Of a DNA stretch of 64,000 bases, positions 24,175-33,484 are shown piece after piece. Below the pieces are notes generated by a model. That model was not told the DNA's origin, did not search any database, and worked only from the letters and a program-made list of their open reading frames with translations. Numbering within the stretch: the stretch's first letter is position 1; each line of letters opens with the position of its first letter. Position numbers and translations under genes: made by a program. This DNA is from Haliea sp. Its GTDB lineage: Bacteria > Pseudomonadota > Gammaproteobacteria > Pseudomonadales > Halieaceae. The stretch covers positions 56,733 to 120,732 of the forward strand of contig JADJAL010000018.1 in assembly GCA_016704305.1 (NCBI GenBank), written 5' to 3'.

Positions 24175-26457
24175 TTGAGTCGTACAGCACAAGTCTCCAT
24201 TGCCCTCGCGGTGTTGTTGCTGGTTTTTGCCAAGCTGCTGTATGACCTGTCCGCTGCCGCCCACAGCGGGCTCGTCCCCAATCTTGCCAACGATGCGCTC
24301 AACTGGGCCTGGCCCTATTACAACTACGCGAGTGCGAGTATTCGTTCCGGCGTGTTCCCGCTGTGGAATCCCTATACGGCGGTGGGTTCGCCATTTGTCG
24401 CGGATTTGTCCGTAGCCTTGTTCAATCCATTAAACTGGATTGTCTTGCTGGCGGACGTGCCAACCGGGCTGGTTCTCCTGCAGCTTTTCACGGTTTTCGT
24501 CGGCATGACGGGCATGTATTGCTACACGCGGTACCTGCAATTGCCCTGGCCTGCCCGCCTCCTGAGTTGTACGCTGTTTGCCTATGCACTGTTTACAGAG
24601 GCATTTCATCCCACGCCGGGCGGCAGCCTGTGCTGGTTTCCGACCCTGCTCTGGCTCACGCACCGCTTTCTGAATGCTCCAGGCCTCTCGAAGGCCGTAG
24701 GCATAAGCGTCGTTCTTGCGCTGTGCTTTCTTGCGGGATTTCCCAATTTCTTCCTCTATACCTGCATGGTTTTGCTTGTGTATGGCACGGTAGTGTTGCT
24801 GGGCATCTGGCCGCAGATTGGCACTGCAGGTGTTGTGTCGCGCGCTGCCATCCTCGTTCCGGCGCTGCTGCTCGTGCCGGGACTGGCCGCCGTACAGTTG
24901 CTGCCGGGCTACGAGCTCACCGGGTTTTCAGTCAGGGCGATTGAGTTGGGTTCAGCCTTCCGGGATGGCTCGTTGTTCGAGAGATTTTCCCTGGGGCTGA
25001 TGTTCAGGAACTATTTAGAGACGGACCTGGCGTATGTGTATGCGCTTCCGGATATAAGAGTTCCATCTGGCATTTACTACCTGGGCGGCGCACTGCTGCT
25101 TTTACCTTTTGCGTTTGCTGCGCGGAAGCACCGCCTGGTCAGCATCGCGCTGGGCTCCGCATTTATTTTTATGTCGCTATTCATGCTTTCCACCCAGGTT
25201 CCCGCACTGTCTTTCCTGCAGGCCATTCCATTGGCCGACTCGCTGCGCATGCACGGCAGGGGCGTAGCCTATACCCAGAGCCTGCTGATTGTGTTGGCGG
25301 GCATCGGCCTCGCCGCGCTCTATGAGCGAGCACAAAGCCCGGCGGTTGTGAGCCGAAGTCGCGCACTGTTGGGCGCATTGTTGTTCGTGGCTTATGCCGC
25401 GGTGCTGTTGAGTTTTGCGTTCCAGATACTGGATAACAAGTACTATGTCGCAAGCCTGGTGATTTGCGCGCTACTGATCGTCTATGTGCTGCTGCGATCC
25501 ACCGGATCCTCGTGGGCGATGCGATGCTGCCTCGTAATAGCGCTGGTGATTGTCGTGGACGCCAGTGTGCATCGCAGCAATCGCTTTCTCGTGCCGGCAT
25601 TCGCGCAGGATGACGACGCATTCATCACTTCGAATGCCGCCCGGGCCAAAGCCGCACCAGGCCATTATCGCGTGTTTTTTGTGCCGCTCAGGGAGGGCGC
25701 GGCCTACCGACTGGCAAATCTTGGGCCCAAGTACCAGGTGCCAAACATCAGTGCCTACACCCCCATGGCTCTGGCGCGCTGGGGTAATTTTCTCCGCTAC
25801 CTGGGGGGCGAGCAGGAATATGACCACATCATGTCGAGCTCGCTCAACCAGCGGTTTTACGGCGCTTTAACCCCGCCGCTGCAGAGCTTGTTGGCGAAGG
25901 AGCCGATGATTCTCGATATGGCATCGTTGCGCTACTGGATAGCCAAAAGTGGCAATCAAGAGAGCGCAACTGCGCTGCCGCGCGCCTATGCGGTGCGTCA
26001 CTTTATACAAACACAGGATGAAGCTGGAAGCCTGGCGGCTATAAAGGCCAATCTGCCATTGATGGCAGGCACGGTAGTGCTGGAAGGCGCGTCGCCCTCG
26101 TTTCCTTCCGCCGCGCAACCGGAACCTGCGCAGCGAGGAGAGGTGGTCATCACGCTGCATGAGGCGCAGCAGGTCGACATGGATGTGGACGTCGCCGAAC
26201 CCTCGATCGTCGTGCTCACGGATGCTTACTATCCGGGTTGGGAGGCCTATGTGGACGGTAAGGCCACGACGGTCTTTCGCGCCAATTCAGTCTTCAGGGC
26301 AGTGGAGGTGCCAGCGGGTGAGCATCGCGTCAGTTTCCGCTTCCGCCCACGGAGTTTCTTTTGGGGAATGACGATTTCCCTTGTCAGCATGGGACTTGTA
26401 ATCGCGCTGGTTTTTCTGGATCGCGCGCGACGACGGCACTCGCAACAGATTCGGTAA
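24175..26457 (+). CDS. YfhO-like polytopic membrane protein
   Basis: This 760-residue inner-membrane protein has about 12 hydrophobic segments through residue 450, followed by a large extracytoplasmic domain. The early loop has WAWPYYNYASASIRSGVFPL then WNPYTAVGSPFVADL, which is the YfhO signature (GT-C-like fold). The C-terminal region has VVLTDAYYPGWEAYVDG and VFRAVEVPAGEHRVSFRFRP, conserved in the family. YfhO-type proteins are implicated in glycosylation of envelope polymers with lipid-linked sugars. The start is a TTG at 24175; no better start is visible. It is convergent with the acyltransferase gene. Confidence 0.85.
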   Translation: MSRTAQVSIALAVLLLVFAKLLYDLSAAAHSGLVPNLANDALNWAWPYYNYASASIRSGVFPLWNPYTAVGSPFVADLSVALFNPLNWIVLLADVPTGLVLLQLFTVFVGMTGMYCYTRYLQLPWPARLLSCTLFAYALFTEAFHPTPGGSLCWFPTLLWLTHRFLNAPGLSKAVGISVVLALCFLAGFPNFFLYTCMVLLVYGTVVLLGIWPQIGTAGVVSRAAILVPALLLVPGLAAVQLLPGYELTGFSVRAIELGSAFRDGSLFERFSLGLMFRNYLETDLAYVYALPDIRVPSGIYYLGGALLLLPFAFAARKHRLVSIALGSAFIFMSLFMLSTQVPALSFLQAIPLADSLRMHGRGVAYTQSLLIVLAGIGLAALYERAQSPAVVSRSRALLGALLFVAYAAVLLSFAFQILDNKYYVASLVICALLIVYVLLRSTGSSWAMRCCLVIALVIVVDASVHRSNRFLVPAFAQDDDAFITSNAARAKAAPGHYRVFFVPLREGAAYRLANLGPKYQVPNISAYTPMALARWGNFLRYLGGEQEYDHIMSSSLNQRFYGALTPPLQSLLAKEPMILDMASLRYWIAKSGNQESATALPRAYAVRHFIQTQDEAGSLAAIKANLPLMAGTVVLEGASPSFPSAAQPEPAQRGEVVITLHEAQQVDMDVDVAEPSIVVLTDAYYPGWEAYVDGKATTVFRANSVFRAVEVPAGEHRVSFRFRPRSFFWGMTISLVSMGLVIALVFLDRARRRHSQQIR

Positions 26458-26565
26458 ATTCGGCTATAGCCTGAATCGCATCACCCAGGTAGGCGTTACT
26501 CATACACGCCATCCAGAAAAGGCGATGTGAAGACCACCCTGGTTCCCTGCTCAATGTCGGAAAAT

Positions 26566-29154
26566 TTATTGCGTGTCGACCTTGGGTTGATCTCTTCCCA
26601 AGCCCGCCTCAAGCATTTCGCCCCCGAAGGTATAGGCAAGCCAGAGAGACCCTTCCGTCGAGAAATGAACCCCATCGGGACGCACGTTGTCGATCCCATC
26701 CATGCTCTCTACAAACACGCCTTCAGGGCAGAGCTTGGGAAACAGATCATACGTACGTACCTCAGGACGATCCTCGACAAGGCGGGGGATAAGTGAGTAA
26801 TTCAAATGGCGCACCCGTGCCGTATCGTACAGTCCGGTGCTCGTGCCCTGAGCGTTGGCCTGCATCTGCATCGAACGGGTGCAGGGCGGTTGAATCCAGA
26901 GAATCGCCGCGCCGCCTGCCGCGAGTACATCGACGGATTCGCGGTACTCTCGCAAAAGATAGTCATCGAAGGCCGGGTCACCGGGGAGCTTCATCTGCGG
27001 CCATTCCGGCAAGCGGCGTTCCTGCGTGTCAAAGATGGAAGTCATCACGATGACCAGGTCCGGCTTAAACTGCTCAATCTGTGCTTTCCAGCGCGAGTGG
27101 ACACGGAGGCATCTCTCGGGCAGAGGCTCCTCGCGATCCTTGAACCACCATGATTCGACCAAGCCTTCGTCTGCCAGGCCACAGCCCCCCGTTGCGGTCG
27201 TCCAAACTTGCGCTGCACCAGTGTCGGCGGCCCAGCGCTCGAGGCCGTAGCCGAAAGTCCTGGCCACAGAGTCGCCTACTACCATAACTCGTGGCAAAGA
27301 ACCGGGGTCAGGTCGTCGGTATAGTTCAAGACTGTCGAGGACCACGGCGAGTGCAGCTGGAGCAAAAGAATCGCTTGCGGGGTCAATTTCGGCTCGTAAC
27401 TCGTCCAGGAGTATATGGCGGATGCGCATGTCCTCTTTTAGCAACAGGTTCATCGCGTTGATGAACGGGTCAGTCATCAACAGCAATTCCTCCTCCCCGG
27501 AACTAGGTATCCGCGCCCAGACAACCGGAGCACCTTGGGCGAACAGCAAGCCGAGGCCGCCGCGCAGAGTCGATTCGGTCCACGCTGTGGCCGCGATATG
27601 GTCACTCGCTGGATCAATACCAGAAAATTTGGCGATCTCGGCGGGGTCCCATCTGTTCACGAAAAAAAGCACCACATCAGGGTTCACGGTAGCAACAAGT
27701 GACGGCCATTCCTTCAACCATTCGGCACACGTCCTGGTTCCGTCATCCATGGTAGCGATGCCGTCGCAACGAAAAGGCTCGGCTACAGTAACAGCGAGAT
27801 TTTCTGCGTCTGCGGCTCGAGCCTCCAGCGCTGCTATGACTTTTGCCGACGACGCATCCGCAACGACGAGTACATTCAAGATTTTGTCTTCGACCAGAGT
27901 TGGTGCCTCCTCGGAAATTGGCGTGGCCAGAGGAGACAGTTCCTCGTTGATTTCACGGTTGCCCGCCGCATAGGCGGCCACGACGATTAACACAGTACAG
28001 GCGGGGGCAATGGTCCAGCGAACGGATTTTTTCAAGCGGCTCGGGAAGCCGTTCCGGATCGGCATCTCAAGCAGGTTGTAGGAGGCAATCGCCAGCGCGA
28101 AGGTGAGCGCCATGCGCAGGGTGAAGAGTGCCCAGCCGTCGAGGCCTGTGTACTCCTCATCGAGCCACAGGAACAGGGGCCAGTGAAACAGGTAGAGGCC
28201 GTAAGTGATGCGACCCATCGCCGGGAGGAACCCCCACGCCAAAATCGCTTTGACGGGGCCACCGGACAGGATGCTTACGATAAGAACACAGGTAACCAGG
28301 GAAAACAGTGTGTAACCGCCCTGCCAGATGGGGCCGTCGGTGAGTTCGATATGTGTCCAGGCCCACACGGTAATGGCGAAGGCAATCGATCCAGCAAGGG
28401 CGAGAAACTGCCGCCCGCGCTCCCCCGGATTGAGAGGATACCGTGCCAGCACGACCGCGAGTAAGCCGCCCACCAGCAACTCGGCCGCGCGAGTATCGGT
28501 GCCGTAATAGAGGCGATCCAGACTGGCGCCCTGGTGGTAGAGCCAAATCATCCACGCAGTCGAGGCAAGGGTGCCGAACAGAAAGAACGCGCCAATCGAC
28601 AGCGACGAATTCCTCCACTTGATCAATGCCACGAAAGCCAGCGGCATTAGCACATAGAATTGTTCCTCGATCGCGAGCGACCAAAAATGCTGGACGGGCG
28701 ATGGCGCCGCAAACAGGTCGATGTAAGACTTTTCAGTAAGGATGAAGTACCAGTTGACCACCTGGAAGGCCGCAGCCGTGACCTGACCCGGTATTTCACG
28801 CACCTGGTAAGGGCTGGCAGCCGTGGCGCCGTAAAGAATGACACCAACCAGGGTCAGGAGCGCGGCTGGCATAAGGCGACGGTAGCGCTGACTCCAGAAT
28901 GAGACCAGATCCACTGTGCCGGTCTGCGCCCATCTGCGGAGCAAAATTGAAGTGATCAGAAACCCCGATAACGTGAAAAACTGCGACAGGCTCAGGAACG
29001 CACCCGTGGACCACGGAAGCTCGCCGTGGTAGGCGAGCACGACGGACATCGCTACGGCGCGCAGCCCATCAAGCGCGGGATGATAGCTGGAGATTGCTGA
29101 AGACGGCCGGAACGGAGTCTCTCGGCTCGAGTAAAGCGGCCCGGTATTCGACAT
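26566..29154 (-). CDS. OafA-type acyltransferase fused to an SGNH domain
   Basis: This 862-residue protein has two parts. The first (about residues 20-385) is an acyltransferase-3 membrane domain with around ten helices, starting YHPALDGLRAVAMSVVLAYH. It carries the conserved His in VLAYHGELPW, and WSLAIEEQFYVLMPL. The second (about residues 400-860) is extracytoplasmic with SGNH esterase features: VVGDSVARTFGYGLERW, and a C-terminal VRPDGVHFSTEG carrying the Asp-His pair. Such fusions O-acetylate surface polysaccharides. The full-length open frame is uninterrupted. It is convergent with the YfhO-like gene, which suggests a glycan-modification role. Confidence 0.92.
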   Translation of the reverse strand: MSNTGPLYSSRETPFRPSSAISSYHPALDGLRAVAMSVVLAYHGELPWSTGAFLSLSQFFTLSGFLITSILLRRWAQTGTVDLVSFWSQRYRRLMPAALLTLVGVILYGATAASPYQVREIPGQVTAAAFQVVNWYFILTEKSYIDLFAAPSPVQHFWSLAIEEQFYVLMPLAFVALIKWRNSSLSIGAFFLFGTLASTAWMIWLYHQGASLDRLYYGTDTRAAELLVGGLLAVVLARYPLNPGERGRQFLALAGSIAFAITVWAWTHIELTDGPIWQGGYTLFSLVTCVLIVSILSGGPVKAILAWGFLPAMGRITYGLYLFHWPLFLWLDEEYTGLDGWALFTLRMALTFALAIASYNLLEMPIRNGFPSRLKKSVRWTIAPACTVLIVVAAYAAGNREINEELSPLATPISEEAPTLVEDKILNVLVVADASSAKVIAALEARAADAENLAVTVAEPFRCDGIATMDDGTRTCAEWLKEWPSLVATVNPDVVLFFVNRWDPAEIAKFSGIDPASDHIAATAWTESTLRGGLGLLFAQGAPVVWARIPSSGEEELLLMTDPFINAMNLLLKEDMRIRHILLDELRAEIDPASDSFAPAALAVVLDSLELYRRPDPGSLPRVMVVGDSVARTFGYGLERWAADTGAAQVWTTATGGCGLADEGLVESWWFKDREEPLPERCLRVHSRWKAQIEQFKPDLVIVMTSIFDTQERRLPEWPQMKLPGDPAFDDYLLREYRESVDVLAAGGAAILWIQPPCTRSMQMQANAQGTSTGLYDTARVRHLNYSLIPRLVEDRPEVRTYDLFPKLCPEGVFVESMDGIDNVRPDGVHFSTEGSLWLAYTFGGEMLEAGLGRDQPKVDTQ

Positions 29155-29749
29155 TTATCTGGACCCTGGCGTTACGCCTGATGAACTCCAATGATGGGCG
29201 GCACAGGGTAGTCGACTGCGACAGAGCGTTTTGTCAAGAAACCCATATTGATTTTTAAGCGCCCGCCAAGGATTAATTATTCGAAGACTCCTACAGGCTA
29301 GCAAATATGCAGAAGGCGCTTTCATTTCCCGTTAGTTTCTCAGGCATGAGTGAAGTTAACTGCGGCCAGCGATACTAATCAAACACCCCCTGCGTCGCAA
29401 GCCGCAGGGACGAAAGTCTAGGAGCTTGTCACACTATTGCAAGCTCCGCGCGGGCGATCCGAATCGTGATCCTCACTGGCCGGCAGCTGAACTGGCTGCT
29501 CGACGCCTACGATATCAGTTGGTAGACCCTGCTGGGGTTGGTGACATAAGCCAATCAGCAAATTGAGGTCATCGTAGCTATCGATAAACCATGAATATAA
29601 ACTGCTGAGAATTCAATTTTGTGATCCTTTGCGTATTTCCAGGGGCCTGCAAGATAGTTCACTTGTTGTGTATGCCTTGCATAGCCAGGTTTCTTTCAAT
29701 TTTTGGCGTGTTCGATTTTGAACGCGCAAATACCATTCGAGAACATAAG
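29155..29749. other. Long intergenic region with an IS66 tnpB remnant
   Basis: There are 595 bases between the acyltransferase start and the methyltransferase start. Base composition is more AT-rich than the flanks. Apart from the short IS66-like stretch at 29454-29525 I see no gene. The first part (29155-29290) should hold the acyltransferase promoter. Confidence 0.5.
29454..29525 (+). mobile_element. Remnant of an IS66-family TnpB (Orf2) C-terminus
   Basis: A 23-codon plus-strand frame reads RIVILTGRQLNWLLDAYDIS and ends W-TAG. This pattern is typical of the C-terminus of IS66 Orf2/TnpB proteins (TLTxxQLxWLLxGxDI). Neither the rest of TnpB nor the IS66 transposase nor terminal repeats is visible around it, so only a fossil fragment remains. 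Confidence 0.4.
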
Positions 29750-30526
29750 GTGAGTAGAGTCAAAAGTGAGCTGGTCGCATTACAGGAAACGTTATACACA
29801 TCACGAAACCCGACCCGTATGTGGTTGCATACCAGTCGCCGGGACTGGGTCAACAACGCGCTGAAAATCTGCGCAAGCAGTCGCACCGTAAAGCGCTCAA
29901 TCGAGGTTGGACCTGGCGCTGGCGGCTACCTGCCGCTGCTATCGGGATTGAGCGAGCAGGTGATCGCCGCGGATATTGAACAGGAGTACCTCGAGTATGC
30001 GCTGGATATCGCCAGCGATCTGAAAAACGTGCAATGCACAACGGATGATATAACGCGATCAAGTTTGCCTGCGGGTGCGTTTGACCTGGTGCTTTGTACC
30101 GAGGTCATTGAACACATCGCGGACTCGCCGTCGGCGCTGGCAGGGCTGCGGCGGTTGTTATCGCCAGGTGGCAGGCTGGTGCTCTCCACCCCTCAACGGT
30201 ACAGCCCACTGGAGATCTGCAGCAAAGTGGCGTTCTTGCCTGGCGTTATCGAACTGGTTCGACTCATTTATCGAGAGCCAATCATTCCCACTGGCCATAT
30301 CAATCTGCTGACGGAGAAGGAGTTAAAGCTGCAGCTTGATAACGCTGGGCTAGTGATCCTTGAACAGTTCAAATGCGGGCTGTATTTGCCGGTTGTCGCG
30401 GAAGCGATGGGTAGGGTTGGCTTGAAGATAGAGCAGTGGCTTGAGGAAAAACTGCGGGATAGCCGGCTCGACTGGCTGCTGTGGACCCAGTGTTATGTGC
30501 TTAAGGCAAAAGACGCGGACGCCTGA
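29750..30526 (+). CDS. Class I SAM-dependent methyltransferase
   Basis: This 258-residue cytoplasmic methyltransferase has SAM motif I SIEVGPGAGGYLPLLSG, an acidic residue in VIAADIEQEY, motif FDLVLCTEVIEHIADSPSAL and post-motif RRLLSPGGRLVLSTPQRYSP. It is of the Methyltransf_11/UbiG-like type, common in polysaccharide and lipid loci. The GTG at 29750 is my start because the conserved part (LYTSRNPTRMWLH) begins soon after. The frame is open to a GTG at 29621 and an ATG at 29672, but that stretch has poor coding character. It is convergent with a GT2. Confidence 0.8.
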   Translation: MSRVKSELVALQETLYTSRNPTRMWLHTSRRDWVNNALKICASSRTVKRSIEVGPGAGGYLPLLSGLSEQVIAADIEQEYLEYALDIASDLKNVQCTTDDITRSSLPAGAFDLVLCTEVIEHIADSPSALAGLRRLLSPGGRLVLSTPQRYSPLEICSKVAFLPGVIELVRLIYREPIIPTGHINLLTEKELKLQLDNAGLVILEQFKCGLYLPVVAEAMGRVGLKIEQWLEEKLRDSRLDWLLWTQCYVLKAKDADA

Positions 30527-30572
30527 AAGTATCACGGCTGGCTCACACGCTGACTCATCAGCAACAGGGGTA

Positions 30573-31493
30573 CTAGTATTCGTCTTCTACTATAAAGCTG
30601 GGCCTGCCCTTCGATTCAAGATAGATACGCCCTATGTACTCGCCAAGGACGCCGATGCTGGTAAGCTGTATGCCGCCAAAGAACAAGACAACAATAATCA
30701 GTGACGCATAGCCCTCTACGGCAATGCCTTTAAACAACGCGATAAATACGATGTAGCACCCCATGAGAAAAGACATCATGGAGAAGAAAATCCCGAGGTA
30801 GAGCCAGAGCCGCAGCGGCGCGGTACTGAAGCTCGTGAGTCCGTCCAGCGCGAAGTTCCACAGGGACCAGGCGTTGAAAGTCGATGTGCCGGCGTGCCTC
30901 TTCGCCCTTTCATAGTCGATGGTGGTGGATTTGAAGCCGACCCAGGAAAACAATCCCTTCAAGAAGCGCTGGTTTTCTGGAAGACGTACTATTTCGTTGG
31001 CAACCCGGCGACTGATCAAGCGGAAGTCGCCGACGTTCTCCGGGATCTTCTGTTTGGATATCAAATTGTGCAACTTATAGAACAGCGAGGCGGATACGCG
31101 CTTCGCGGGGTGATCACTGCTTCTGTCAACGCGCCTGGCAAGGACCACGTCGAAGCCCTTTTCCCATTCGGCGATCAATCGGCCAATAACTTCGGGTGGG
31201 TCCTGCAGGTCGGCGTCAATCGGTATGATCGCATCTCCCCGCGCAACGGACAGTCCGGCTGACAGCGCTGATTCCTTGCCAAAATTCCGCGACAGATTAA
31301 GAATCCTTAACGCAGGATATGCCGGCTTCTGTTCCAGCAATCGCTCCAGCGTGTTGTCGCTGCCATCATTGACGCATATGATCTCGTAGGTAACCTGGCA
31401 GGATTCCAGTATTGCGGTAATCGAGGAAAGAAAAACCTGAACATTCTCCTGCTCGTTGTACATCGGGCATATGAGTGAAACTCTGGGTGCCAT
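30573..31493 (-). CDS. GtrB/DPM1-like glycosyltransferase family 2
   Basis: This 306-residue inner-membrane enzyme transfers sugar from a nucleotide donor to a polyprenyl phosphate carrier. The GT-A domain has LICPMYNEQENV, EIICVNDGSDNTLE, the DxD-like motif IPIDADLQDPPEVI, and the acceptor region RFLKGLFSWVGFKSTTIDYE. Two C-terminal transmembrane helices follow (LWLYLGIFFSMMSFLMGCYI; ASLIIVVLFFGGIQLTSIGV), as in GtrB/ArnC-type proteins. GGGAG sits just before the ATG at 31493; an in-frame ATG at 31517 lacks such a site. It would feed a lipid-linked sugar to GT-C enzymes such as the nearby YfhO-like protein. Confidence 0.9.
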   Translation of the reverse strand: MAPRVSLICPMYNEQENVQVFLSSITAILESCQVTYEIICVNDGSDNTLERLLEQKPAYPALRILNLSRNFGKESALSAGLSVARGDAIIPIDADLQDPPEVIGRLIAEWEKGFDVVLARRVDRSSDHPAKRVSASLFYKLHNLISKQKIPENVGDFRLISRRVANEIVRLPENQRFLKGLFSWVGFKSTTIDYERAKRHAGTSTFNAWSLWNFALDGLTSFSTAPLRLWLYLGIFFSMMSFLMGCYIVFIALFKGIAVEGYASLIIVVLFFGGIQLTSIGVLGEYIGRIYLESKGRPSFIVEDEY

Positions 31494-31840
31494 AAAACTC
31501 CCTTCGGCGGGCATCACTATTAGCGTTCAATAAGAGTGTACAGGGGATTCCGATTCATGGGCAGGTATGGGTAGGTAGTAGAAACCGGGTGTCACTGCGC
31601 ATGCCGTCGACTCATGCGCTGCAGCAAATGTGCGCTGCATCTCTGTTAGCAGATGGCAGAAGGGAGGGCCATGTTGGTTTCGGCAACAAACGCCGATTTG
31701 TGAGGTGTGTCATGTAGAGCTCCAGCAAATAATGGTGTATATAAAATAAGTTGTTACAATCAAATCGTCAGTGATACGCAGCAAAACCTTTTGCTAAGTA
31801 AGGGTTATCGGGCGTCTCGATTTAAAAATTGGACCTTTCA
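31494..31840. other. Intergenic region between divergent GT2 and radical SAM genes
   Basis: There are 347 bases with no recognisable gene. The right half is AT-rich, with TATATAAAATAAG near 31738 as a possible -10 region for the radical SAM gene, but I found no matching -35 box with confidence. Promoters for both divergent genes must lie here. Confidence 0.35.
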
Positions 31841-33382
31841 ATGTCTAAGCTCAAGGTTATGTTAGTCAACCCTCCGGTCTTTCATGTGTATGAGCCATGG
31901 TTTGACACCCCCGATTTCGTCCGCCCCAGTATTGCCTACATTGCCGCCTATCTGCGTGACCATATGGATTGCGAGATACGGTTGCTCGATTCCAAGTTTG
32001 AACGCCTGAATTTTGTCGACACGGTTGATCGAATAGAAGACTTTGCGCCAGATATTGTCGCTTACACCGCATTCACGAATGAAATAAAACCCGCTGCAAA
32101 AGTCGCTCAGATGCTGATCGAGCGCAAGCGAATCAAACCCATGCAGGTCGTAGGTGGCGTACATGTCACCGCGCTGCCCGAACAAAGCATAGAGGAATTC
32201 CCCCAATTTGATGTCGTCGTTTACGGCGAGGGCGAGATAACGTTCCTGCAATTGTGCCAGGCCTTCGTCGCCTCAGCCGCATACGATGCAATTGATGGCC
32301 TGGTATTTCGTTCCGCCGATGGGACGGTGGTCAAGACGGCCCCCAGGGAACGCATTGTTGATATCAACGATATTCCCGTGCCCGCATGGGATTTGTTACC
32401 TCCCGCGAGGCAGTACTTTATTCAAGCCCAACGAGGGTGCCCATTCTCGTGCAAGTTTTGCATGAATCCTGGCGGTAAGTTTGTTCGTCATCGTACAGCT
32501 GAAAGTGTTATCGATGAAATTCGAGATCTGGCTGTCAATTATGGCGCGAAGAAGATTTTATACGGTGATGAAATATTTACCGTCGACCTGCCGTGGACCA
32601 AGGATTTGGTGCGCAAAAAAATCGCCAATAACTTGCACCAACTGGTTGAGTGGAGCGCGACAACCCATGTGCGCTTTATTGATGATGAATTGTGCGAGTT
32701 GATGAAAGCCAGCAATTGCTCGGGTGTAGGTTTAGGCATTGAGACTGGAAGCGAAGATCACCTGAAGAAAGTTGGCAAGGGCACCACCATAGAACTGATG
32801 TTGCGTGCCAGGGAGTGCACGAGGCGAGCAAACCTTTGGACGGAAACGTTTTGTATTCTGGGCCAGATCGATGAAACGCTGGAGTCACTGAAAGCTACAA
32901 TCGACCTCGTAATTAAACTGAATCCCGATTTGCCTATTTTCGGCATTATGGTTCCTTACCCGGGTACTGAAGTTGCGCGGCTGGCGGCCAAAGGGCAAGG
33001 CGGCTATAAAATCGTTTCAACCGACTGGGACGATTACAACAAGCAGATAGGCGGGGCCCTGGAGTTTGCCGGGTTAACACGCAGCCAGGTCGAGTTTTTC
33101 CAGATTTTCGCGTATGTGCGGGTCTATCTGGCGAACCGACGTTATTGGGATCTGGTGAAATTCTGCTGGACGTACGGTCGCGCCGGCATGGTTGTCGTTC
33201 TCAAAAACCTCAGGTTTGCGCTTTATAATCTTGCCGGAAAAAGTCAAAAAAATGTCAAAGAGTGCGAGCCAAGCCAGGTGATTGCCATTGGGAAAGCGAT
33301 GGATGACTGGGAGATATGGCAACTCGCCGAGTTAAAAAGGGCAAAGAAAGTGCATAACGAGCCGGCAGATAATTCTGCCTGA
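31841..33382 (+). CDS. B12-binding-domain radical SAM protein
   Basis: This protein has 513 residues. The N-terminal cobalamin-binding-like domain (about residues 1-145) has MLVNPPVFHVYEPWFDTPD, IVAYTAFTNEIKPA and a QVVGGVHVTALPE region. The radical SAM core follows with the 4Fe-4S motif CPFSCKFCMNPGG and GVGLGIETGSEDHLKKVGKG. The subfamily is often seen with hopanoid, bacteriochlorophyll, lipid or methylation pathways; its chemistry cannot be read from sequence. The ATG at 31841 is the family-like start. An AT-rich 5' region and the GT2 lie upstream. It is a single transcription unit unless read through into the lipoprotein gene downstream. Confidence 0.9.
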   Translation: MSKLKVMLVNPPVFHVYEPWFDTPDFVRPSIAYIAAYLRDHMDCEIRLLDSKFERLNFVDTVDRIEDFAPDIVAYTAFTNEIKPAAKVAQMLIERKRIKPMQVVGGVHVTALPEQSIEEFPQFDVVVYGEGEITFLQLCQAFVASAAYDAIDGLVFRSADGTVVKTAPRERIVDINDIPVPAWDLLPPARQYFIQAQRGCPFSCKFCMNPGGKFVRHRTAESVIDEIRDLAVNYGAKKILYGDEIFTVDLPWTKDLVRKKIANNLHQLVEWSATTHVRFIDDELCELMKASNCSGVGLGIETGSEDHLKKVGKGTTIELMLRARECTRRANLWTETFCILGQIDETLESLKATIDLVIKLNPDLPIFGIMVPYPGTEVARLAAKGQGGYKIVSTDWDDYNKQIGGALEFAGLTRSQVEFFQIFAYVRVYLANRRYWDLVKFCWTYGRAGMVVVLKNLRFALYNLAGKSQKNVKECEPSQVIAIGKAMDDWEIWQLAELKRAKKVHNEPADNSA

Positions 33383-33484
33383 TTGCGGGGTTCGAACGCG
33401 AGGATCCTGAATGTTTGATGGGCCGGTCCTCGCTGCATATGGCCAGCACGCCACCCGTTACACTGCGCGCAGTGGTGAACGATC

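Noticed and set aside
29621..29749. An extended N-terminus for the methyltransferase
   Set aside because: Codon use is atypical and the residues lack family character; GTG 29750 gives the expected size.
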